A stretch of 64,000 nt of DNA from CAVSEK01 sp963726975. Lineage in GTDB: Bacteria; Actinomycetota; Actinomycetes; Mycobacteriales; SCTD01. This document shows, piece by piece, positions 44,231 through 52,186 of the stretch (within the stretch, counting starts at the first letter, position 1; every line of letters begins with the position of its first letter). The stretch covers positions 186,001-250,000 of the forward strand of contig CAVSEK010000004.1 of the NCBI GenBank assembly GCA_963726975.1, given 5' to 3'. The notes under the pieces were generated by a model. That model had not been told where the DNA came from. It ran no database searches and saw only the letters and a program-made list of their open reading frames with translations. Made by a program: the position numbers and the translations under genes.

Positions 44231-45772
44231 TCAGGCGGCGCGGCGGCGCCCGCCGCGCCGCCGGGGCGTCGCCGCGAGCTGCTCGAGCCAGCGGGTGAGC
44301 AGCCGCACCCCGTAGCCGGTCGCTCCTCGGGTCAGCTCGTGCTCCTCACCGCCGGCCCAGAACGGTCCGGCGATGTCGAGGTGCGCCCACGGCCGGCCGC
44401 CGGTGAACTCCCGCAGGAACAGCGCGGCCGTGATCGAGCCGCCACCGAGCTTGGCCCGGGGGTCGCCGATGTTGCGCAGGTCGGCGGTGGCGGACTCCAG
44501 GGCCGACCGGTAGTCCTCCACCAGCGGCATCCGCCAGACCGCCTCGCCGGACGCCGCCGCGGCCCGCTCGAGCTGGCCGGCGAGCGCGTCGTCGCTGGCG
44601 AACAGCCCGGCGTGCCGCTTGCCGAGCGCCACCGGCATGGCCCCGGTGAGCGTCGCCACGTCGACGACGACGTCGGCGTCGAGCACGAGGTCGGCGTACG
44701 CCAGGGCGTCGGCGAGCACGAGCCGGCCCTCGGCGTCGGTGTTGAGCACCTCGACGGTGCGGCCGCCGTACTGCACGAGCACGTCGCCGGGGCGCTGCGC
44801 GCTGCCGCTGGGCATGTTCTCGGCGCAGGCCAGCAGGGCCGTCACGGTGATCGGCAGCCGCAGGTCGGCCGCGGCGCGCAGCGCGCCGAGCACGGCCGCC
44901 GCCCCGCCCATGTCGCCCTTCATCGTCTGCATGCCCTCGTTGGGCTTGAGCGACAGGCCACCGGTGTCGAAGGTGATGCCCTTGCCGACGAGCACGACGT
45001 GGTGGGCGCCGCCGCCGTCCCAGCGCGCCTCGACGAGGCGGGGCCCGCGCGCGGACCCCTGCCCGACGCCGACGAGACCGCCGAAGCCCTCGGCCGCCAG
45101 CTCGCGCTCGTCGCGCACGCGCACCTCGAGGTCGGGCAGCAGCGCGACCGCGCGGTCGGCGAGCCAGGCCGGGCTCTTGACCAGCGACGGCGTGTTGACC
45201 AGGTCGCGCGCGACGGCCGTCGCGCGGGCGACGGCGACCGCGCGGTCGACCGCGGGCTGCCGGGCAGCGGGGTCGTCGACGACGAGGGTCACCTCGTGCA
45301 GCCGGCGGGGCGTCGGCCGCTCCCGGGTCGTGAAGCCGTACGCCGCGAGCTGGGCACCCTCGACGACGGCCCGCAGCGCGTCGTCGTCCAGGCGCAGCGC
45401 CCGCAGGTCGAGCACCACGTGGGCGCTCGTGCGGGCCCGCCGCACCGCGGCCGCGGCGGCGCGCCGGAGGTCCTGCGGGGTGCTGCTGCCGGTGCCCAGC
45501 AGCAGCACGCGGTCCTGGACGTCGCCGCCCGGGCGCGGCAGCACGACGACCTCGCCGGCCGTGCCGCGGGCGTCCTCGGCGACGAGCAGCGCGGTGAGGT
45601 CGCTGGCCGACAGCCCGTCGGGCGCGGCCCCGAGCAGGACCGCGGTGGCGTCGGGGGCCTCGGCCGAGCGGGTCGGCAGCGCGAGCGCGCGCGGCGCCGC
45701 CGGCACGTCGGCGACGAGCACGACGGCGGGCAGGTCGGGCAGGGGCGGGGCGGAGCGGCGGCGCGGCGGCAC
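44231..45772 (-). CDS. pepA: leucyl aminopeptidase PepA (M17)
   Basis: Cytosolic leucyl aminopeptidase of 513 residues, a hexameric dizinc exopeptidase releasing N-terminal residues. The C-terminal catalytic domain has VLVGKGITFDTGGLSLKPNEGMQTMKGDMGGAAAVLG with the metal ligands, CAENMPSGSAQRPGDVL, and the signature NTDAEGRLVLADAL. The N-domain is present from the GTG start, which has a GGGAGACC-type site. M17 signature residues are intact, so it should be active. Placed after DUF3117 with a hairpin between. Confidence 0.95.
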   Translation of the reverse strand: MPPRRRSAPPLPDLPAVVLVADVPAAPRALALPTRSAEAPDATAVLLGAAPDGLSASDLTALLVAEDARGTAGEVVVLPRPGGDVQDRVLLLGTGSSTPQDLRRAAAAAVRRARTSAHVVLDLRALRLDDDALRAVVEGAQLAAYGFTTRERPTPRRLHEVTLVVDDPAARQPAVDRAVAVARATAVARDLVNTPSLVKSPAWLADRAVALLPDLEVRVRDERELAAEGFGGLVGVGQGSARGPRLVEARWDGGGAHHVVLVGKGITFDTGGLSLKPNEGMQTMKGDMGGAAAVLGALRAAADLRLPITVTALLACAENMPSGSAQRPGDVLVQYGGRTVEVLNTDAEGRLVLADALAYADLVLDADVVVDVATLTGAMPVALGKRHAGLFASDDALAGQLERAAAASGEAVWRMPLVEDYRSALESATADLRNIGDPRAKLGGGSITAALFLREFTGGRPWAHLDIAGPFWAGGEEHELTRGATGYGVRLLTRWLEQLAATPRRRGGRRRAA

Positions 45773-45805
45773 GGGGTCTCCCTGGGAGGCTCCGGGCAGC
45801 GACCA

Positions 45806-45831
45806 CCGGCCGGTCCTCACGGACCGGCCGG
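45806..45831 (-). terminator. perfect 11-bp hairpin between DUF3117 and pepA
   Basis: CCGGCCGGTCC and GGACCGGCCGG flank a 4-nt loop with no mismatch, in the 92-bp gap between the stop of DUF3117 and the pepA start. It may terminate DUF3117 transcription or form a leader hairpin of pepA. No T tract follows, so intrinsic termination is not certain. Confidence 0.5.
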
Positions 45832-45864
45832 CGGGCGCTGCGCGGTGCGGGTGCGGTGTGCGGG

Positions 45865-46032
45865 CTAGGCGACGACGGCCTTGAGGGCGTCGCCCAGGGC
45901 GTCGGCCTCCTCGGCGTTGAGCTCGACGACGAGTCGCCCGCCACCCTCGAGCGGGACGCGCATGACGATGCCGCGCCCCTCCTTGGTGACCTCGAGCGGA
46001 CCGTCGCCCGTCCGCGGCTTCATGGCCGCCAT
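45865..46032 (-). CDS. DUF3117 domain protein
   Basis: A 55-residue conserved actinobacterial protein (M. tuberculosis Rv1211-type). The start MAAMKPRTGDGPLEVTKEG and the C-terminal part AEEADALGDALKAVV match the family well. Function unknown. The ATG has GGGAGG 8 nt upstream, which is a clear ribosome-binding site. It lies between pepA and the enoyl-CoA hydratase gene, which is a less conserved arrangement than in mycobacteria. Confidence 0.92.
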   Translation of the reverse strand: MAAMKPRTGDGPLEVTKEGRGIVMRVPLEGGGRLVVELNAEEADALGDALKAVVA

Positions 46033-46192
46033 CCGACCAACCTCCCATGCGTGATCGTCGCGCGCGGTGCGCGGTCGTACCAGTCTCCCGCACGTCCCGC
46101 CGGACCGGTAGCCGCCCTCCCCGGCAGCCCGTCCCGGCAGCCCCGTGCACACTGCCGGGACGAGCCCGCCCGGAAGCGCGAAGGAGCCCCCC

Positions 46193-47020
46193 GTGACGAG
46201 TGCAGCCCCCTCCGGCACGTCCGCCCACGACCCCTCCGGGACGGTCCGCGTCGAGCGCACGGGTGCGGTGGCGACCGTCGTGCTCGACCGCCCGCAGGGC
46301 ATGAACGCGCTGACCGTCGCGATGAAGACCGCCCTGCTCGCCGCGCTCCAGGACGTGCACGACGACGACGGGGTGCGCGCGGTCGTGCTCACCGGCAGCG
46401 GCCGGGCCTTCTGCGTCGGGCAGGACCTGCGCGAGCACGCCGCGCTGCTCGAGGCCGGCGACCCGGCGCCGCTGTCGACCGTCCGCGAGCACTACAACCC
46501 GGTCGTCACCCTGCTCGCGACGATGCCCAAGCCGGTCGTCGCCGCGGTGAACGGCACGGCCGCCGGTGCCGGGCTGGGCCTGGCCTGCGCGTGCGACTTC
46601 CGCGTGGGGACGGCCGGGGCCCGCTGGACCACGGCGTTCACCGGCATCGGGCTGACCGCAGACTCCGGGCTGTCCTGGACGCTCCCGCGGCTCGTCGGGG
46701 CCGCGCGGGCGACGGCGCTGCTCGTGCTCGCCGAGCCCTTCACCACCGAGCAGGCCCTGGAGATGGGTCTGCTCACGGCGGTGGTCCCTCCCGACCAGGT
46801 GCTGCCCGCGGCGCAGGAGCTCGCCGCCCGGCTCGCCGCGGGCCCGACGGTGGCCTACGCGGCGCTCAAGGCGTCGCTGGCCGCGGCCGCGACGTCGACG
46901 CTCGTCGAGGCCCTGGCCGAGGAGGACCGCCAGCAGACCCGCGCGGGGGCCAGCGAGGACCACGCTGCCGCGGTGCGCAGCTTCCTGGCCAAGCAGGCGC
47001 CGGTCTTCGCCGGGCGGTGA
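46193..47020 (+). CDS. enoyl-CoA hydratase/isomerase family protein
   Basis: A 275-residue crotonase-fold protein, CoA-thioester hydratase or isomerase. Oxyanion-hole motifs are GSGRAFCVGQDLRE and the AAVNGTAAGAGLGLACACDFRVG stretch, with FTGIGLTADSGLSWTLPRLVG later. The Glu usually at the second catalytic site is not clearly present, so isomerase or PaaG-like roles cannot be excluded. GTG start has AAGGAG upstream. It is divergent from DUF3117, with a 160-bp gap showing no other feature. Confidence 0.9.
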   Translation: MTSAAPSGTSAHDPSGTVRVERTGAVATVVLDRPQGMNALTVAMKTALLAALQDVHDDDGVRAVVLTGSGRAFCVGQDLREHAALLEAGDPAPLSTVREHYNPVVTLLATMPKPVVAAVNGTAAGAGLGLACACDFRVGTAGARWTTAFTGIGLTADSGLSWTLPRLVGAARATALLVLAEPFTTEQALEMGLLTAVVPPDQVLPAAQELAARLAAGPTVAYAALKASLAAAATSTLVEALAEEDRQQTRAGASEDHAAAVRSFLAKQAPVFAGR

Positions 47021-47024
47021 CCCG

Positions 47025-47501
47025 TCAGGCGGCGCGGGCCGGGCGCTGACCGGCCTCGACCCACCGGGCGAAGCGCCGCAGCGACAGCCGCACCCCGAAG
47101 GCGAAGAACGGCGCGACCAGCGGCCAGCCGAGCCGGCCGAGCGCGCCGAGGGGCAGGTCGAGGTCCTCGCGCCAGACGAAGACCGAGGCCTGCGGCCCGC
47201 GCTCCTCGACGGAGAACGTGCCCGTGCCGCGGACCAGGCGGCCGGTGTGGCGGACGTGGCAGCGCCGCGGCGGGTCCCACTGCTCGATGACCATCGTGTC
47301 GAGGAAGCCCAGCGGCCCGACGCCGGTGAACGCCTCGATCCCGCCGCCGACCCCGACGCCGTCCTGCGCGGTGCCGCGCACCCGGGTGCCGAGCATCCAC
47401 TCGCCCTGGCGGTCCCAGTCGACGGCGCCGTCCCAGGTGGCCGCCGCCGGGGCGGCCACGGGCACGGTGAGGACGAGCACGGCCGGCGGGGAGGTCGTCA
47501 T
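47025..47501 (-). CDS. SRPBCC family protein
   Basis: A 158-residue START/Bet v1-like lipid-binding fold protein of the SRPBCC superfamily (polyketide cyclase/ligand-binding). Features: WDGAVDWDRQGEWMLGTRVRG, GPLGFLDTMVIEQWDPPRRCHVRHTG and a C-terminal amphipathic helix. Ligand unknown. The ATG has CACGAT 6 nt upstream, suggesting leaderless transcription. Its stop lies only 4 bp from the convergent enoyl-CoA hydratase stop. Confidence 0.85.
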   Translation of the reverse strand: MTTSPPAVLVLTVPVAAPAAATWDGAVDWDRQGEWMLGTRVRGTAQDGVGVGGGIEAFTGVGPLGFLDTMVIEQWDPPRRCHVRHTGRLVRGTGTFSVEERGPQASVFVWREDLDLPLGALGRLGWPLVAPFFAFGVRLSLRRFARWVEAGQRPARAA

Positions 47502-47551
47502 GGCCGCATCGTGCCCGGCGGGGTGGTCGCCCGCCACCGCGGCCCGCCGGG

Positions 47552-47557
47552 CAGGAT
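47552..47557 (+). promoter_or_regulatory. leaderless-type -10 (CAGGAT) for second SRPBCC gene
   Basis: CAGGAT ends 7 nt before the ATG at 47565. It also overlaps the alternative ATG at 47556, which is therefore not chosen. Confidence 0.5.
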
Positions 47558-47564
47558 GGCGGGC

Positions 47565-48035
47565 ATGCCCGACGTGCCGCCGCCGCTGTCCGCCTCCGTC
47601 GAGGTCGCCGCCCCTCCGCAGCAGGTCTGGGAGCTGGTCAGCGACATCACCCGCACCGGCGAGTTCAGCCCGGTGGTCGAGGCGTGCTGGTGGGACGAGG
47701 GCCACGGGCTGGCCGTCGGCAGCAGCTTCACCGGGCGCAACGTCACGCCCGCCCGCACCTGGGAGACCCGCTGCCGCGTCGTCGAGCTCGAGCCCGGCCG
47801 CCGCTTCGCCTGGGAGGTCGGCGCCGGGTGGGTGCGCTGGGCGTACGACGTCGAGCCGGCCGGCGACGGCACCCGGCTCACCGAGTCGTGGGAGTTCACG
47901 CCCGTCGGCATCGCCGGCTTCGCCGAGCGGTACGGCGAGCGGGCCGACGCCGAGGTCGCCGAGCGGACCGCGGCCGCGCACCGCACGGTGCCGGAGACCC
48001 TCGAGGCGATCAGGCGGGCGGCGGAGGCGGGCTGA
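47565..48035 (+). CDS. SRPBCC family protein (second)
   Basis: A 156-residue SRPBCC/polyketide cyclase-dehydrase protein. SASVEVAAPPQQVWELVSDITRTGEFSPVV is the classical entrance motif, then WETRCRVVELEPGRRFAWEVG and an ending GFAERYGERADAEVAERT. It is not closely similar to the neighbouring SRPBCC protein, so they are distant paralogues facing away from each other. Its 3' end overlaps the DivIVA-like gene by 26 bp on the opposite strand. Confidence 0.85.
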   Translation: MPDVPPPLSASVEVAAPPQQVWELVSDITRTGEFSPVVEACWWDEGHGLAVGSSFTGRNVTPARTWETRCRVVELEPGRRFAWEVGAGWVRWAYDVEPAGDGTRLTESWEFTPVGIAGFAERYGERADAEVAERTAAAHRTVPETLEAIRRAAEAG

Positions 48036-48414
48036 CCGGCTCCTGCAGCGGCTCCTGCAGCGGCTCCTGCAGCGGCTCCTGCACCGGCTCCTCGCCGGCG
48101 GGCCTCAGCGCCTGCAGCAGCTCGTCGCGCTCGGCGATCTCGAGCGCCAACCGGTCGAGCAGGTCGTCGACCTCGGCCATCCGGTAGCCGCGCAGCGCCA
48201 GCGGCAGCCGCACCGCCTCGAGGTCCCCGGCGCGCACCGGCCCGTCGACCGGCAGCCCGGGGTCCGGGGCGTCGCGGGGCGCCTCGACGAGCACCTCGCC
48301 GTCGCGCGTCGCGACGAGCGCCGCGACGAAGAGCACGGCCACCACGCCGAGCACCGCCAGGACCGTCCCCACCCCCCGATCGTGCCAGAGCCGGTCCGCC
48401 GGGACGCTGGTCAC
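48010..48414 (-). CDS. DivIVA-domain membrane protein (Rv1209-type)
   Basis: A 134-residue protein with an N-terminal transmembrane helix (VGTVLAVLGVVAVLFVAALVAT) and a DivIVA-like helix (LRGYRMAEVDDLLDRLALEIAERDELLQAL). The same layout is known from M. tuberculosis Rv1209 and related actinobacterial proteins near dapE. The C-terminus contains a repeated QEPL unit (four times) from a 12-bp DNA repeat and a poly-Pro end. Probably associated with curved membrane or cell poles, by family analogy only. Confidence 0.85.
   Translation of the reverse strand: MTSVPADRLWHDRGVGTVLAVLGVVAVLFVAALVATRDGEVLVEAPRDAPDPGLPVDGPVRAGDLEAVRLPLALRGYRMAEVDDLLDRLALEIAERDELLQALRPAGEEPVQEPLQEPLQEPLQEPVSPPPPPA
48037..48084 (-). 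repeat. 12-bp tandem repeat (four copies) in the DivIVA-like gene
   Basis: CGGCTCCTGCAG repeated at 48037, 48049, 48061 and 48073 (the last copy ends in C instead of G). On the coding strand it encodes repeated QEPL. It is in-frame, so copy-number changes would lengthen or shorten the protein tail without a frameshift. Confidence 0.85.
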
Positions 48415-48434
48415 GCAGTGGGCACACCCCCTGC

Positions 48435-49634
48435 GTGACCCGCTCCGCCGACCCGGCGCTCGACCCCGACCCGTCCCTGGACCTCGACCAGCCGCTGGCC
48501 GTCGACGTCCCGCCCGCCCCGCACAGCGCCAGCGGCGAGCAGGTCGTCACCCACGACCTGGCCGAGGTCGCCCCGCCGCCCCGCCCCGCCCGGCGCTGGA
48601 CCCCGCGCCGCGTGGTCGTCACCCCGGCGGCGCTGGACCACCCGCACGGGCTGCGCGTCGTCGAGCGCGTCGAGGCCGCCGGGGTGGAGGTCGAGCGCCT
48701 GCGCAGCAACCGGCTGACCGGCGTCCGCGGCGACGACGAGCGCCAGACGTACGCCCGGGCGAAGGCGACGATGGCGATCGTCGTGAGCCCGCCGTCGCGC
48801 CGAGCGCTGCAGCCCATCGCGCCGAGCGCCGACTGGCGCTTCGACCTCGCCGAGGGCTGCCCGGCGCACTGCCAGTACTGCTACCTCGCCGGCTCGCTGT
48901 CCGGCCCGCCGGTCACCCGGGTCTACGCCGACCTCGACGAGATCCTCGACGGGCTGGCGCCGTACGTCGGCGAGGGGACCGCGAAGCGGCGGCCGGAGGA
49001 GGGCACCACCTTCGAGGCGTCCTGCTACACCGACCCGCTGGCGCTGGAGCACCTCACGGGCAGCTGGCGGCGGGCCGTCGAGCACTTCGGCGCGTGGGAG
49101 GCGCCGGTGCAGCTGCGCTGGACGACGAAGTACGACGACGTCGGGGACTTCCTCGACCTCGACCACCGCGGGCGCACCCGGGTGCGCTTCAGCGTGAACG
49201 CGCTGCCCGTGACGACCCGCTTCGAGGGCGGCACGAGCCGGCTGGAGGACCGGTTGGGCGCGCTGCGCCGGCTGGCGCTCGCGGGCTACCCGGTCGGCCT
49301 GACGATCGCGCCGATCATGCCGATGGAGGGCTGGCGCGAGCACTACGGCGACCTGCTCGACCTCGTGCGCGCCGCCGTCGACGGCGTGCCCGGGCTCGAC
49401 CTGACCACCGAGCTCATCACGCACCGGTTCACGCCGGGCAGCAAGGAGGTGCTGCTGGGCTGGTACCCGCGCACCCGCCTGGAGATGGACGAGGAGCAGC
49501 GCACGAGCAAGCGCGGCAAGTTCGGCGCGGTCAAGCACGTCTACCCCAAGGACGTGATGGGCGAGCTGCGCGGCTGGTTCGAGCGCGAGCTCGCCGACCG
49601 GCTGCCGCAGGTGCGCGTCCTCTACTGGACCTGA
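48435..49634 (+). CDS. spore photoproduct lyase family radical SAM protein
   Basis: A 399-residue radical SAM enzyme strongly resembling SplB. The cluster motif is CPAHCQYC (C142, C146, C149), preceding YLAGSLSGPPVTRVYADLDEIL. C197 in FEASCYTDPLALEHLTGSW corresponds by alignment to B. subtilis SplB C141, the H-atom donor. Later TKYDDVGDFLDLDHRGRTRVRFSVN, GYPVGLTIAPIMPMEGW and TTELITHRFT also match. SplB repairs the thymine spore photoproduct in UV-irradiated DNA. The first 90 residues are a Pro/Asp-rich extension. Role in a non-endospore former is unclear. Confidence 0.88.
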   Translation: MTRSADPALDPDPSLDLDQPLAVDVPPAPHSASGEQVVTHDLAEVAPPPRPARRWTPRRVVVTPAALDHPHGLRVVERVEAAGVEVERLRSNRLTGVRGDDERQTYARAKATMAIVVSPPSRRALQPIAPSADWRFDLAEGCPAHCQYCYLAGSLSGPPVTRVYADLDEILDGLAPYVGEGTAKRRPEEGTTFEASCYTDPLALEHLTGSWRRAVEHFGAWEAPVQLRWTTKYDDVGDFLDLDHRGRTRVRFSVNALPVTTRFEGGTSRLEDRLGALRRLALAGYPVGLTIAPIMPMEGWREHYGDLLDLVRAAVDGVPGLDLTTELITHRFTPGSKEVLLGWYPRTRLEMDEEQRTSKRGKFGAVKHVYPKDVMGELRGWFERELADRLPQVRVLYWT

Positions 49635-50246
49635 GCGGCCGGCAGGGAGGGCTCGGCCTCCAGCGCCTCCTGCGGCGAGGGCCGCAGCCGCAGCGGGCGG
49701 GCCAGGCAGCGCCTCGACCGCGTCCAGCGCCTCGCCGACCGAGGAGGTCCACACCAGCGCGTCGGCGGCCTCGCGGCGCAGGAAGCCGCGGTCGACCATG
49801 AGCGTCGACCTGGGCGCGCAGCGGCGCCCACAGGCCGTCGACGTCGAGCGCCACGACCGGCTTGTCGTGCATGCCGAGGAAGCGCGCCGTCCAGACCTCG
49901 GTGAGCTCCTCCAGCGTGCCGAGCCCGCCCGGCAGGGTGAGGAAGGCGTCGGAGCGCGCGTCCATCAGCCCCTTGCGGGTGCGCATGTCGTCGACGACGA
50001 GCAGCTCGTCGGCCTCCCGGTCGCCGACCTCGAGCTCGCAGCAGCGCCTCGCGGGATGACCCCGACGGTGCGGGCGCCGCCGTCGCGGGCGCCGCGGGCG
50101 ACCGCCCCCATCATCGACAGGTTGCCGCCGCCGGAGACCAGGGTGTGCCCGCGCCGGGCCAGCTGGCGCCCGACGTCGGCGGCGAGCGCGACGTACGACG
50201 GGTCGATGCGCGTGCTGGACGCGCAGAAGACGCAGACGGCGGCCAC
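49622..50246 (-). CDS. LOG family protein (TIGR00730), first copy (three frameshifts)
   Basis: Cytokinin riboside 5'-monophosphate phosphoribohydrolase-like Rossmann protein of about 207 residues. AVCVFCASSTRIDPSYVALAADV, the nucleotide motif SGGGNLSMMGAVARGARD and the hallmark LPGGLGTLEELTEVW are present. Breaks near 50055, 49815 and 49710 need single-base repairs. Its 3' end overlaps the convergent SplB-like gene by 13 bp. GTG start chosen from homologue-like opening. M. tuberculosis Rv1205 is the equivalent. Confidence 0.85.
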
Positions 50247-50250
50247 CTGC

Positions 50251-51073
50251 TCAGCCCTCCCCGTCGCCGACGGTCTCGTCGCCGCGGGCCGGCGGCGGCG
50301 CGTCGGGCGCGCTCCCGGTCGGCCGCGGTGACGACCGCCACGGCGTCCGCGACCGAGTCGGTGACGTGCAGCAGGTCGAGGTCGCCGGGCGACAGGTAGC
50401 CGGCCGCGAGCATCGTGCCGCGCAGCCAGTCGACGAGCCCGCTCCAGTAGGCCGAGCCGAGCAGCACGACGGGGAACTGGTTGACCTTGCGGGTCTGCAC
50501 GAGCGTGAGCGCCTCGAACAGCTCGTCCATCGTGCCGAAGCCGCCCGGCAGGATGACGAACGCCTGCGCGTACTTCACGAACATCGTCTTGCGCGCGAAG
50601 AAGTAGCGGAAGTCCAGGCCGAGGTCGACCCAGTCGTTGAGGTGCTGCTCGAAGGGCAGCTCGATGCCCAGGCCGACCGACAGCCCGCCGGCCTCCTGCG
50701 CCCCGCGGTTGGCGGCCTCCATGACGCCCGGGCCGCCGCCGGTGATGACCGCCCAGCCGGCCCGCGCCAGGGCGCCGCCGAGCTCGCGCCCCAGCGCGTA
50801 CTCCGGCGCGTCGCGCGGGGTGCGCGCCGAGCCGAAGACGCTCACCGCGCGCGGCAGCTCGGCGAGCAGCCCGAAGCCCTCGACGAACTCGCTCTGGATC
50901 CGCAGGACGCGCCACGGGTCCGCGTGCACCCAGTCCGACGGCCCGCGGCTGTCGAGCAGCCGCTGGTCGGTGGTGCTGTCCTGCACCTGGCCGCGGCGCA
51001 GGGTGACCGGGCCGCGCTGCTTCTCGGGGGCGCGGCTGCCGGCGGAGCGTTCGGGGTCGATGGAGGCGGGCAC
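50251..51073 (-). CDS. LOG family protein (TIGR00730), second copy (one frameshift)
   Basis: A second LOG-type protein, about 273 residues, longer at the N-terminus than the first copy. It has VSVFGSARTPRDAPEYALG, ITGGGPGVMEAANRGAQEAGG, FFARKTMFVKYAQAFVILPGGFGTMDELFEALTLVQT, the complete PGGxGTxxE site. The N-terminal 70 residues (VHADPWRVLRIQSEFVEGF) are typical of the LOG-like actinobacterial subclass. A frameshift near 50310 lies just before the tail ending RGDETVGDGEG. GTG start has TAGCGT 6 nt upstream. Two copies in tandem are unusual but seen in other actinobacteria. Confidence 0.87.
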
Positions 51074-51079
51074 CCGAGC

Positions 51080-51085
51080 ACGCTA
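51080..51085 (-). promoter_or_regulatory. leaderless-type -10 (TAGCGT) for second LOG gene
   Basis: TAGCGT on the minus strand lies 6 nt before the GTG at 51073. Confidence 0.5.
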
Positions 51086-51108
51086 ACGGCCCGGCGGACC
51101 CACCGCCG

Positions 51109-52161
51109 TCACAGCCAGTGGTTGCGCTTGAACATGCGGTAGAGCAGCAGGCTGCTGCCGAGCATCAGCCCCAGGGCGTAGGGGTAGCCGTACGCCCAGG
51201 AGAGCTCGGGCATGTCCTGGAAGTTCATCCCGTAGACGCCCGCGACGAGGGTGCAGGCGGCCCCGATCGCCACCCAGGCGCTGATCTTGCGCATGTCGTC
51301 GTTCTGCCGGACCGACACCTGCGCGAGGTTCGAGGACAGGGCGCTGTCGAGCAGGGTGTCCATCGACTGCACCACCTCGGTGGCGCGCAGCACGTGGTCG
51401 TGCACGTCGCGGAAGTAGGCCGCCGTCGTCGCGTCGAGGCACCCGATCGAGCCGCCGGCGAGCTTGGCGGTCGCGGCGCCCAGCGGCTCGACGGCCCGGC
51501 GGAACTCGAGCACCTCGCGCTTGAGCGAGTAGATCCGCTGCGTCGGCTGCTCGCGGCTGTCGCTGAAGACCTGCTCCTCGATCTGGTCGACGTCCTCCTC
51601 CACCGAGGCGGCCGCCGGCCCGTAGCCGTCCACGACGTGGTCGAGCACGCCGTGCAGCACCGCGGTCGGTCCGGCGGACAGGCGGTCCGGGTCCGCCTCC
51701 AGGTGCCCGCGGACGTCGCCCAGACCGCTGGCCTCGCCGTGCCGGACGCTGACGACGAAGTCCGGCCCCAGGAACACCATGAGCTCGCCGGTCTCGATGA
51801 GCTCCTCGGCGTCGAGGTAGCGCACCGTCTTGAGGACGAGGAAGAGCAGGTCGTCGTACTCCTCCAGCTTGGGCCGCTGGTGGGCGTTGACGGCGTCCTC
51901 GACGGCCAGCGGCGGCAGGCCGAGCAGGTCGGCGACCCCCTGCAGCGCAGGGGCGCTGGGCGCGTGCAGCCCGATCCAGACGTAGCCGCCCGCGGCCCGC
52001 GCGGCGCGCAGCGCCTCGTCCAGCGGCAGCGGGTGGGCGTCGGTCCGGCGGCCCGCGACGTAGGCGGCGCAGTCGACGAGCGCGCCCTGCAGGTCGCGGC
52101 CCACGTGGCGACCCCGCCTCGCCGGTCCTCCGGCGGGCGGGGTCGTCGTGGGGGCGCTCAT
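51109..52161 (-). CDS. corA: CorA family Mg2+/Co2+ transporter
   Basis: A 350-residue pentameric magnesium/cobalt channel protein. The C-terminus contains two transmembrane helices with the GMN selectivity motif in YGMNFQDMPELSWAYGYPYALG and the second helix ending YRMFKRNHWL. The long N-terminal domain (LEEYDDLLFLVLKTVRYLD and others) faces the cytoplasm. M. tuberculosis corA (Rv1239c) sits in the same wider neighbourhood. ATG has a CAGGAT 6 nt upstream. No M-box could be recognised in the 25-bp gap. Confidence 0.93.
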   Translation of the reverse strand: MSAPTTTPPAGGPARRGRHVGRDLQGALVDCAAYVAGRRTDAHPLPLDEALRAARAAGGYVWIGLHAPSAPALQGVADLLGLPPLAVEDAVNAHQRPKLEEYDDLLFLVLKTVRYLDAEELIETGELMVFLGPDFVVSVRHGEASGLGDVRGHLEADPDRLSAGPTAVLHGVLDHVVDGYGPAAASVEEDVDQIEEQVFSDSREQPTQRIYSLKREVLEFRRAVEPLGAATAKLAGGSIGCLDATTAAYFRDVHDHVLRATEVVQSMDTLLDSALSSNLAQVSVRQNDDMRKISAWVAIGAACTLVAGVYGMNFQDMPELSWAYGYPYALGLMLGSSLLLYRMFKRNHWL

Positions 52162-52167
52162 GCCCCG

Positions 52168-52173
52168 ATCCTG
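52168..52173 (-). promoter_or_regulatory. leaderless-type -10 (CAGGAT) for corA
   Basis: CAGGAT on the minus strand lies 6 nt before the ATG at 52161 and directly adjoins the stop of the DJ-1-like gene. Confidence 0.5.
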
Positions 52174-52186
52174 CCTCGTGGCCGCC

